Under the pieces are notes generated by a model. It made no database searches and was not told where the DNA came from. It was given only the letters and a program-made list of their open reading frames with translations. A program made the position numbers and the translations under genes. Shown here piece by piece: positions 21,651 through 31,842 of a stretch of 64,000 nt of DNA (within the stretch, counting starts at the first letter, position 1; each line of letters opens with the position of its first letter). Location of the stretch: contig JAGMVK010000020.1 in NCBI GenBank assembly GCA_020747065.1, positions 992,001 through 1,056,000 on the forward strand. The letters run 5' to 3'. The stretch comes from Cadophora sp. MPI-SDFR-AT-0126 (lineage: Eukaryota > Ascomycota > Leotiomycetes > Helotiales > Ploettnerulaceae).

Positions 21651-23679
21651 TCATTCGACTTCGTAGTGAAACTCCCTACGCATCTTGTTTGCTATTCTGA
21701 TTGCACTCTCACGATCCTCTCTGCTTGCAACATAGAAGAGAGCAAGAAACCCCAGCTTGCTGGCATGTGGGCCATTCAACCTGCTTCCTTTCGGATAAAA
21801 GCACTTGTACTCAGGAACCGCCGCCTTTATATCTTCAAACTTCTCTACGAGCTCCTTTGCTGGATCTTCTGACTTTAATATGCCTCGTTTGTCTGCCCCT
21901 ATAGACAGTAGCACAAGCCACCACTGGGCACCATTTTTGAAGGGATGGGTCATTGCTTGACAGCGATCCTTGTCACCCACAGCACCAAGTAGTTGCAAGG
22001 CGTAATAATCGACGCCGTATGTTAGCATGGTTGCAACGCTCCAGTTGTAGCCAGGGGGCCGGGCATTTACTTCATGAAGGAAGAATGATGGACCCGGGCT
22101 TGGATTATTCCTGCGTCGCAAGTCAACGCGCAGATCCTCAATCCCATCATTGACAGTGTACGTCATGCTGGAATGCCTCATTCGACCTTCACAGTGAAGT
22201 ATACCGTCTCGAAAGCCTTGCCTCAAGGCTGTCTGGTGTAGAGACTCGCGGATGATGTCTAGCTCGTTTTGGGGCAGGTTTGTTGGCTGCAGCATGGATG
22301 TTTCTTGGAAATTGTCCTTCCAATCGCTGCCTGTGCGGTCACCGAGCTTAGGAAAGTCGTCAGACACTTCGAAAAACGCAACCTTTCCGTCAATCAGAAC
22401 CATGTTGGCATCCACCTCAGGGCCTTCGATGTATGCCTCTATCATAACATCGGCAGTCTGTCCGTTTCCCGTGCGTGAAGGATCAAAAGCCTTTTCCACA
22501 GCTTGTAGAAGTTCAGCCTCCCCATTGACCTTTGAGACACACTCACTGCTCCAACCATCACACGGTTTCACTATCAACGGGTATTGTAGCGGTGGATGCT
22601 CACCCGAAGATAAAAGACTTGTCAACTCAGTGGTACTTGACACGCAGAAAGCACTGTTGGCATCGAGCTCAAGCTGTCGGGTCTTAAATTTGTCACCAGC
22701 TATTTTGTAGGCTTCTGGAGATGAGGTGGGAAGGCCAAGAAGCTCACAGGATTCTGCGACGCCGGTAATCAGTGGTACTCTGACAGTGGCTATTCCATGG
22801 ATCGGTTGGCCGTAGTTACGAATTGCAGACACAAGGCGGTCCTTGAAGCCGGCATCACTGGATATGTCGAGTGGAATGAAGGCTTCTCGGAGATGTGACC
22901 AACGAGGGTCGTCTTCTTGTATCCAGTGTCCTGGCTTGTCGACAATCACAAGCGTGATGCCCAACGCCCATGCCGCTTCGAAGATACGCCGACCAAGATC
23001 CAAGTCAGACCGACCTGCCACCCATGCTACACGTCTGGTAGGTGCGGGATGGGCACACAACCAGGGATAATCGATCCGGTTATACACCTCATTCTCGATG
23101 TCACCTAGCGCTGAGACGTCGATAGCTACCAGAACTCCCACCGCAGTCTGAAGAAGGGTTTCGAGTTGGGAAATGCCGAATTCATTTTCGCCGATTGGTT
23201 CGAACGTCTTGACTTCTTGTTGTGGGCCGAGGAACCCTCTGCTGCTCTTGACCCGGTTGCAGCCTTCAAAACGACGTTCAAGAAAGTCAGACCTTATGCA
23301 AAAGCCATCGTGAAGTGGCAACAAAAACTTGACTCCAACGGGGTAGTTGTCTTGCTGGCCACTGATCTCCCTCAAAAACCCGCCTACTGATGTGCTCTCC
23401 CTTAATTCGAACCCTTGAAATGTTCTGTGTTCGTTGACTCTCAGGACTCCCTTGTCATAGCTTCCCGGTTCTTCATCGCTGGATATACTGAGAACTGCAT
23501 CTAAAGTTTGAAAATATTTTGTTTGCGAGACAGATTTTCTGTTAAGGGTCCATTTAATGCGATGATTGACTAGAAAGTAGTTAAGTTAGTTGGGAGGCCT
23601 TAGATGACTTAAGCAAGTAAAGAAGCGTACCGTCGCTGCCCACAAGCTTGGTATCTAATGGAGTGGATTTGTTGTCCAT
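21651..23679 (-). CDS. ATP-grasp ligase
   Basis: Two exons, 23631-23679 and 21651-23569, with a 61-nt intron (GTACGC...CTAG). Phase is preserved, giving 655 residues; starting at the first ATG of the large exon instead would lose about 80 residues of open frame. The fold is seen in the C-terminal half: YPLIVKPCDGW (nucleotide-binding strand with Lys, residues about 338-350), VMIEAYIEGPEVDANMV, and HEVNARPPGYNW (metal-binding Glu and Asn, about 514-526). Members ligate a carboxylate, via acyl phosphate, to an amine. The arrangement resembles carnosine-synthase-type and other peptide-forming ATP-grasp enzymes, but the substrate cannot be read from sequence. It is complete, with no stops. It lies beside an APH-type kinase, and a CTP synthase and a POT transporter are a few kb away, so a role in making a small peptide or conjugate is plausible inference. 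Confidence 0.85.
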
Positions 23680-23893
23680 TGTCTGTGCTGACTGCACTAT
23701 TAACTTGAAGACAATTGAGGTAGCGAAATTAAAGTCCTAATTACAACCGCTGTGATGACTTATAAACACCAGATCTCTCAGATCAGCTTGGCTCACAAGA
23801 TTTGCATTCTTGCCGCATATCTAATGATAGAATCTGCTTCCAATACTGCTTTCCACCGTACGTCGGAAATCTTGTGTCAGGATAGTCCCATTT

Positions 23894-24215
23894 GCTTCAC
23901 GCAGTTCCTTGCCACAGTTAGCTAATTACATATTTTACTGCACATATAGCTTCCAAAAGCCCTTCCACCGCTACCTCAACGAGTTTGCGATATGATGCCA
24001 TGTGTTACAGAAGCTCTTGCCCCATGCCCGCTACATGTTTTACTGCATATATATCTCCCGAAAGCCTTGCGAACACCGTTGTCAATTATTTTCCGATGTG
24101 ACTGTGATGCTACATTTGCTAGGATCTTGCTGACCCATGCTCGCTTCGCAGTCTACTGCACAATTTGCTTCCAAAAGTCCTTCCAAGCCGCTGTCAAATC
24201 GGCTTTGATTTAATC
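23894..24215. repeat. Degenerate tandem repeat, unit about 104-114 bp, about three copies
   Basis: A unit containing a tactgca word followed by ttgcttccaaaagtccttcc and ccgctgtcaa-like sequence occurs at about 23947, 24051 and 24165, with a partial copy before the first. Copies are diverged by many transitions. It lies upstream of the ATP-grasp gene, between it and the inverted-repeat elements. Confidence 0.6.
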
Positions 24216-24470
24216 CTTGTCTTACCAATGCTTCCCGCTGAAAGTAGACCAGCCTTGCAGATTCCAGGAACAAATGTGGACCTCATGCAGGATAAGGTAG
24301 GTGAAGATAAGGATGAGAGCTTACGGTAGTTTTTGGTGGCTTGCTCCACAACCAGCACTGTGGTACAAGTAGTAAGGTAAGTATAGTACTTGGCCACAAG
24401 TCAAAGATTTTAAAAACAACTAAATCGAGACAAGTATATCTACAGTACATATCAGTTGAAGCACTAACTA

Positions 24471-24688
24471 TAGAGGTACAGCGGGTAAGTGTTGTCAGAG
24501 GGGTGGTGGGGGCTTTTAGCGAGCCCTTACTAGAGTCGTGCTCTTTTCTTCTTAAGGCAACTTGTTCATCAAAATGGCCCGTGAGTTATGCCTGTGATTA
24601 CTCGATCAAGTCAAGAGCCGCGTTTATGAAAAACCCCCCCTGGGAGTCCCCACCGCCCCTCTGATAACACTTACCCGCTGTACCTCTG
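24471..24688. mobile_element. MITE-like element, copy 1 (218 bp, TA-flanked)
   Basis: The ends are imperfect inverted repeats of about 40 bp: the left begins tagaggtacagcgggtaagt and the right ends with its complement ttacccgctgtacctctg. The dinucleotide TA lies immediately outside each end (24469-24470 and 24689-24690), as expected for Tc1/mariner-type insertion. There is no coding capacity, so it is a non-autonomous element. Its interior is repeated in reverse orientation in the adjoining copy 2. Confidence 0.75.
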
Positions 24689-24690
24689 TA

Positions 24691-24896
24691 CGGTGGTACA
24701 GCGGCTTAGCGTAGTATGTGGGTCGGCAGGGTTATTTTCTATGGAGGCGGTTCTTGACTTAATCGGGTTATTACGGATACAGCTCACGGGCCATCAACAC
24801 ACAAGTTGCTTCAAGAAGAAAAGAGCAAGATTAGGGCAAGACTCTAGTAGGGGCCTCTTGTAGACCCACATTCCACACTTAACGGCTTTACCTCTG
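24691..24896. mobile_element. MITE-like element, copy 2 (206 bp), head to head with copy 1
   Basis: The left end is cggtggtacagcggcttagc and the right end is the matching complement ending cggctttacctctg, with TA outside (24689-24690 shared with copy 1; 24897-24898). The interior (cttgactt, ctcacgggcca, gcttcaagaagaaaagagca, actctagtagg) is the reverse complement of the copy 1 interior with scattered changes. It was therefore inserted at the edge of copy 1 in inverted orientation. Confidence 0.75.
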
Positions 24897-24898
24897 TA

Positions 24899-25253
24899 TT
24901 TATCCGTTCATGCTGCGTCTCGGACTCGGACCACTGTGTTGTGCATCGACTCTAATGTCCGTGACTTGTGGCTATACGAAGTAAAATGACAATCGTGGAT
25001 CAGAGAACGAATTTGGCAATACAACCTCGGCAAAGGAAATCGCTGAACATCGCCACAATGATCTCAGAACCCAGGACATCAGATGGACTAACTCCAATTA
25101 CAAGCATCTTGTTACCTTCACAATCATTCACATATTTTATTTCGACGACACCAGTGTAGGCAGCACACAGCCACCTCGATTACGAACGCTATCACAGTAC
25201 GGCATGTGCTTGAAAACAGTTCTTCCTGATTAGGCCATACCTAGCTTTCTATT
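24899..25253. other. Intergenic, no gene seen
   Basis: This short spacer lies between the inverted-repeat elements and the phosphotransferase 3' end. It has no recognised features. Confidence 0.4.
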
Positions 25254-26381
25254 CTAATTGCAGATCCTGGACTCGGGCCGAAGAAGGAAAGCGTCCAGAT
25301 ACAGAAGACTGTAGAGGCCCTCGGCGTCTCCACCAACTGGCGTAGGGTTTGGCATTCCTGCAAGCCTTCTGGTAAATCCACGATAGAGTAGCAGACCCAT
25401 ACTACTTGCCAATTTGATGTTCTCGATGGTCTCCGGCTGAAGATCCCTGACCTCTTGTTTCAAAATTCGCCAGAATGTTTCCTGCATTTCCTGGTAGTCG
25501 TCGTGTGGCTGCCATCCTCTTGGCAACTCCAGTACGCACATGAAAGTCTGCAGGAAGTGAAGATTCATTCCAAATATTCCAATACCAGCCTCTCCCCAAT
25601 CGAGGACACCCTTCAGTTGGCATGTCTTCTCACTGACGATGAGATTTGCAGTACTGAAATCGCGGTGAAGTAGGACTGCTGGTAAGGCAAGAATTGCATC
25701 GATAGAATCGAGACATCTCTGGATGATGTTTTCAAAACGACACGGCAACGAATGGAGTAAGGACTCAAGATCCCGTATATACTCCGCTCGTAGCTTGCTG
25801 CGGAAGTCTGGGGAAACTCTTTGAGGAGCCTTCCATGAACAAGCAAAGAATCTTTATTTGATTAGTCACACACAACAAAATCACCACTGATTTCCATGCT
25901 GATATCCGAAAAAGAGAATTGGTAAGACTTACCGGCCAATATCTGCCATGAGTTGGCTCCTGAAAGAGATGCTTTGATGGGAAGTCCGAGGGTATTTGTC
26001 TGCAAGAACAAAGTCGAGATAACTCACACCTTGAATCCGAGGCATAGCATAGACATGGAGATCTTCCAATTGGCCATAGGTCCAGACTTCAGGGACGAGT
26101 GACCCGTGAACCTTGCGTGCTTGGTGAAGCGTCGATATACTGAGTGGCAAGGTCGAGAGCCGAAATTGGAAGACATATTCGAGATTTTGCCCAGCAAAGA
26201 TGGAGTAGCTGCAGTTTCCTTGAATAGCTACAGGTACGGCCATGCCTCCGACTATGCTGATAGCTTTCTCATCACAGTGATTGCTACAGGTCGAAGTTTT
26301 GGCAAAAAATCGTGATATAGCCGTCTTCTGACAATATTGTGTCCCAGGCGACATTGCAGCAATGAACCCTTGGTAATACAT
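25254..26381 (-). CDS. APH-type phosphotransferase family protein
   Basis: Two exons, 25933-26381 and 25254-25851, joined across an 81-nt intron (GTAAGT...AAAG) in phase. The start is ATG 26381 (MYYQGFIAAMSPG); an upstream ATG at 26420 adds an atypical extension. The protein kinase-like fold of the aminoglycoside/choline phosphotransferase superfamily is shown by LVPEVWTYG and MPRIQGVSYLDF in the N-lobe, the catalytic loop HRDFSTANLIV and the metal site GVLDWGEAGIG. The length, about 348 residues, is normal for the large fungal branch of this family, whose substrates are mostly unknown. It lies between the ATP-grasp gene and the CTP synthase paralogue. A role in modifying, and so protecting against, a small molecule is possible but unproved. 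Confidence 0.82.
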
Positions 26382-29341
26382 CTTGTCATGAGTCGTATGT
26401 TGCTGTTGGAAGCCGTTCACAGGAATTTATCGACAGCCTTACATTCGAATAAGATGGAATGGGAGCGTAAAGAGAGATATCGCGAAAACAATGAGCGACT
26501 TGCCTTATCTTAATTTGCTTCACAAAAGACCCTCTCTACTAAGCTATTTCATGGGATGATAACCTCCTATCGCGACCCTGTCGTTGCAGCTTATTATCGA
26601 GTCCCACCCTATCCATGTCTGCTACCACAGACGTATTTCGAGCATGGTGTTTACTTGATTACCCCGCATGACCGGCTCCCAATCCACAGACATATGTACG
26701 CTGTCAGTAAACTGACAGATTGAGCTTGATGAGTGCTAGTAAGCTCCACAGTTACATAAACCTATCGCTTTCAAGTTCAAGAGCAGAAACAAGGCCTTAT
26801 CTTCTTGAATGAAACGTTGCACGGTGCGGTTGTCTGGGACGTGGGTTCTACTAGGATTCTCTTTTCTACAAAAGCACCATGTGGACTGTAGAGCTGCGTG
26901 TTCATGTACATTTACAGAAAGTCATTTAGGCCCACAGTACACGACTTGAGATGGGACTGGGTGGAGTCAATTCTTCTTTGAAGCAGGAAACACAGAACAA
27001 GGATAGCTGGGCAATAGCATGTGCAGTCTGCCAGCAATCGTTGGAGTGGAGGTGGCGGCTACGTCCATGTACAGACGAACCCGTGGATCTTCATAATACA
27101 TGCAATGATACTTGAAATGACCTTTATCCAAGCTTCGATACTGAGCCTGATTAAGCGATCAGCAAGGGGATCTCATTGAGAAGTATCAATCAAGCCCTTC
27201 GAAACATTTCTTTTTTATCCCTTTCCCCTATTATCGAACAACTTGTATATCCACCTCTTTCAATTGATCTTTCTGACGAACAAAAATCCACATCGGCTTT
27301 CCCCCAACCCCTGTCTCGACTGTAACTCATCGGACCATGAAACATTTATGCAGTCGTAGATTTTATACGTGTAATGTGCTACCTACGAGGCGTAGTAGGA
27401 CAGTCGGTTGGTATAGCTATGACGTAAAATCACAGGACTCGGTTCTCAACAGGAATTGAGACGTTACAAGCAATGTGAATTGCCATATGAATTTGGACAT
27501 GAAGCTCTACTACTAAGGAAACTATTTTACCTATATAGAACGTCGTAACATTGGACCTTTATTAATTGATCGATTGATTCATACTCGGTTCCAGCTGTCC
27601 CAGTTTTGGCGCCAGTTGCCGAGCTGTATCTACCGTAGAAACTACACCTCACTTCATCACCCGAAAGTATCCAGCAAACTCCTCTGCTAACCGGACTGGT
27701 TTCTATCAACGTCTATATAAATATCCGTGTCAAGGAGTGCTTTGTTTATATTTTATCTGCATGGCTCATTGGCAGCCGCTTCTGCTATCCTTCATGTGTT
27801 AATGTACCTTCAGTCTCCCTCTGCTACCGCTAAACATTCATTCAACTCCCCCCCCTTCCATCAATCTTCAAACTCGTGACTTCTCCTAAAGCATCATCAT
27901 AGTGTCCTCGGGGTGAAGCGCAAATAGGGACTAAATACTCGCTAATTTGGGCGGTTAAGCGCTCGCCGGCTCATACCTGTTCCGTGTGTGTGATTCTGCT
28001 GTGATGCTGACAGTTCAATCGGAAAACGTAGACTGCTCGTGTGGGCAAGGCACTTTAGTCTACAGTCCTCTCCGTATTCTGTGTGTAGTGATAAGTCGTG
28101 CGTCGAGATCGTGTGGTCCGGTTGTCATCACTAGCTTGAAGATTTTGGGGGATTTGGATGTAAAGTGAACCTTCGGGTTTCTGGTGAAACGTGCTGCAAA
28201 TGCAATATAATGTTGACAATATTTCCGGCGGTCTCAGTTTCCTAAGTTACTGCCGGGTGTGAAGCCTATCTATCCCGTGGAAGGAGATGGGCCATTTCTC
28301 GTGGTGCCCCGGTGTTGTTTTCAGTGCGTGCTTGGTGTGTCACTTTAGATCGAACAGAACGGGCGCTCACTGAGCTAGCTCCGACGCTTCTCAGGGACTT
28401 TCGAATGCTCTGAGGTGTGCTTTCCAAAAATTTCATTCGAGCTTTTTGTGATGTTTTTTTCCCATTGGACCTTAATCGATTGATTGATGATTGATTCTAT
28501 CGAAACGTCTTCTCACGTGATACTAACCACCGTGACGACACTAGGTCCTGGCTTCTCCGTGCAGCCTTTTGATACCAACAATGGCCGTCCGGTAGGCGAC
28601 GCAGGCCCTTGACATTGAGTTGCCTTATAAAAGAAACACTGTAGCTTGGAGGCCCTCTCACTCTACCTTGAGACTTGCCTAAGGTAAAAAAAATAAATAA
28701 AAAAAAATGCGAGTACTTAGGAGCAACTTTTATATAAAGAATTTAACATTTTTGAATTTTTTTGACAATCGCAAAAATCCCTGATTTGTGCGAAGAAGTG
28801 TTCTTGACACGTGACCGTTCGCTTAAAAAAAAAAAACCAGTCCCTTGCTCTAGGGCCTCGCATTTTGCCTTTGACGTTAGTTAAAGGCAAAGCTGCGAGC
28901 CTCAAGGCCAAGACCCGCGTAATCCTCTAGATCGTGACAACAGGTTTGATGTCGGATCGCCCACTCGAGTCGTGCTTTTGCGTGTGCTCGTCTAACACTG
29001 CCAAAGGTCATGTTTCTGAATCCACTTCTTATTGGTCGATCGTAGAAGGTTTGCACACACCGCTTTTTGCAGTCGTCGTTGACTTCTCCTAATAAGTCTT
29101 CCATCTCGAGAAGAGAATTCGTGTGATTTACAGTGGGGTGTCAGGGGTTGGTTGTTGGTAAGATGGGTTTAAAAAAGCTGTATGAGTTGTGTAACCAAAT
29201 CGAGTAAGTGGCCCTTGGCGACCGGGGGGTAGGCGCATGGGGTGTTCAAACTTAATGCAGCCCTCTGGTCCGCCATTTCCATCCTCCTGTTCTTTTCTCT
29301 TTCCGTCCACCACTTCCCACCTTTTGTTCCGTGTGACGGAA
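26382..29341. other. Long intergenic region (3 kb)
   Basis: AT-rich, with A/T runs near 28685-28710 and 28826-28836. Only short ORFs occur. The longest on the minus strand near the CTP synthase start (28877-29104) shows no known domain. It should include the promoter of the CTP synthase paralogue, whose start at 29342 follows a CT-rich leader. Confidence 0.4.
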
Positions 29342-31419
29342 ATGAAGTACATCGTAGTGACGGGAGGTAAGAATACACATCCAGCTGGCCCTATTGTCGA
29401 GATAATTTACTGAACAGTGCTTAGGAGTGGTTAGCGGTGTGGGGAAGGGCATCATCGGTGGGTTATTCTTCAAGATGTAGCGGTCGACATGCTTATACTT
29501 ATTGCTTCAACAGCTTCCAGCACTGGCCTCCTCCTCCAGACAAAGGGTCTGCGTGTCACGATGATCAAGATCGATCCCTATATCAATGTCGATGCTGGCA
29601 CCATGGGACCCACCGAGCACGGAGAAGTGTTTGTCCTTGATGATGGTGGTGAGGTTGATCTCGACCTAGGCAATTACGAGAGGTACCTAAGCATTACATT
29701 GACCAGCGAGCACAACATTACCACTGGAAAAATGTACCAGCACCTTATCCGAGCCGAGCGCCGAGGGGCATACCTGGGGAAAACAGTCCAGATTGTTCCA
29801 GATCTTGTAGAAGCAATAGCGGATTGGATCGTACGGGTTGCACAGATACCAATCGACGAAACGGGAGATTTGCCGGAAGTGTGTGTGATCGAGCTTGGCG
29901 GAACGGCAGGCGATAGTGAGTATTCTTCCATTTTTATAGCCTCAATTTATTCACTCAGTGAATCCAAAGGCACGATTAATCCTGTCCTTATTACTTCCTA
30001 GTATACTAGGATTGTAGTCGGCTGCTACGGCAGTGGTCCTCAAAGAGCCAGTAGCCCGTTTTGAGTATCTTTGCAGCCTCAGGACCATGTCTAAACACTT
30101 TTCGCTAATACTCCTCGTAGTGGAAAACGCACCTTTCCTCGAGGCCTTGAGACGCTTACGAGGAAGAGTTGGAATGGACAGTTGGGCTCACATACTTGTG
30201 ACCCTGGTTCCCATGATCATGAATCGAGAGCAGAAGACAAAGCCCACGCAAGCCGCCATGAAAGACATCCTTTCCACAGGCTTGCGACCAGACATGGTAA
30301 GTCTAGCGCTCGTCCACTCCTAGCTGTTCTGATGGTAGATAGATTGCTTGTCGCTGCGAAGTTCGACTTGACGACTCTACAATCGAGAAGGTTGCTTCAT
30401 CTTGCAATGTAGAGCGCGCCCAAATCCTTGCTGTTCACAATGTTGCGTCTACATACCTTGTCCCTGCCCTGTTGGAAGACCAAGGGCTAGTTCGTTCACT
30501 CTCCCGGTTACTCCGGCTCGATGACCATCCAAAGAGTTTGCAAGATACTGTAAATGGGGCCAGCATGTGGGAGAACTGGAAGATGCTCACGGCACCACGA
30601 GACGATTCCTGTGGGACTGTGACAATTGTCTTGGTTGGCAAATACACCAGCTTCATGGACTCCTATATGTCTGTCCTCAAAGCACTGGAGCATTCAGTGA
30701 TGTCATGCAGATACAAATTGAACCTGGTCGCGATTGATTCTTCACAATTAGAAACGCCTGATTCTACTTCTCGCCATGCAGACAGTGACTATGTTCTGGC
30801 CTGGGGCAAGCTTCGGCAAGCAGATGGCATTCTTATCCCCGGCGGGTTTGGCACCAGAGGCACAGAAGGGATGATCGCGGCGGCTCGATGGGCGAGAGAA
30901 AGCAACACTCCATTCTTGGGAATTTGTCTCGGGATGCAAATTGCCGTCATCGAGTTCGCAAGGCACGTATGCAGCATTCCTCAAGCAGGTTCAATTGAAT
31001 TGTTTCCAGAATGTCCAGACCCAGTCATTATCTTCATGCCAGAAATCGACAAGGCAAACATGGGTGGCACAATGAGACTCGGAAGCCGATCGACCGTCTT
31101 CCAGCCAGGAAGCACTTGGTCGAAAGTGCGAAAGCTGTATGCGCAAATGGATGTCATCAGCGAGCGCCACCGTCATCGCTATGAAGTCAATCCGGAGTAT
31201 CTAGAGCAGCTCAGCAAAGGTGGCCTTCACTTCGTTGGAAAAGACGATGACGGGGTTCGGATGGAAATACTAGAACTCAAAGATCATCCGTGGTATGTAG
31301 GGGTGCAATTTCATCCGGAGTATCTGTCGCGAGTTTTACGGCCCAGCAGACCCTTTTTGGGATTTGTTTCGGCGGCAATCTCACATCAGACAACGCCTAA
31401 AGTCGATGCAAGATTATAA
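29342..31419 (+). CDS. Divergent CTP synthase paralogue
   Basis: Five exons: 29342-29366, 29425-29457, 29514-29915, 30121-30296, 30343-31419, all GT-AG and in phase, giving 570 residues (about the size of fungal CTP synthase). It makes CTP from UTP, ATP and glutamine. The synthetase domain shows the P-loop [48 protein letters not shown], an ELGGTAGD motif (normally GGTVGD) and REQKTKPTQ (normally GEQKTKPTQ). The class I glutaminase domain has PGGFG, the nucleophile Cys in GICLGMQ and the His-Glu pair in VQFHPEYLS. All catalytic residues are present. The sequence differs from housekeeping CTP synthase at several otherwise invariant positions and lies among accessory genes, so it is probably a second copy. 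Self-resistance to an antimetabolite is the leading but unproved explanation. The 205-nt third intron is unusually long. Confidence 0.92.
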
Positions 31420-31842
31420 AATAGACTTACAAAAGATGTACCGGATTGAGCAGTTTCTACACTTCTAAGTCCGTGCTCAAGGTACCTTAACGTAGTTAAA
31501 AATGCAGGATTGTTATCACGAATTCTCGGATTCATGGAGTGGACCCCGAAGCATGATTTGAGGTCAAAAGCTTTTTCACAATACATACTATATGTGAAAA
31601 ACCTCCACTAGATTCCCCTCGTGATCGTCGACTTGCTGTAATCACGTAGCTCCAGTGTCCATGACCCTTCGCTATATCGCGCTACCTCCGCCGATCACAT
31701 GACGAAGCTTGAAGTATAACCTTGCACAGAAGCATCCTTTCATTCCCTCAAGGATTATTTGCATTCCACAAGTGGCGGTTCCATGGCACTCGAACCTTTA
31801 CACCTCTTTCGGAATCGACTTCAGACGGCCTCTTCCCATTCT
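31420..31842. other. Intergenic between convergent CTP synthase and transporter
   Basis: About 420 bp of 3' flanks; nothing else was recognised. Confidence 0.5.

Noticed and set aside
28877..29104. Small minus-strand ORF upstream of the CTP synthase paralogue
   Set aside because: It is short, matches no family and lies where the promoter is expected.
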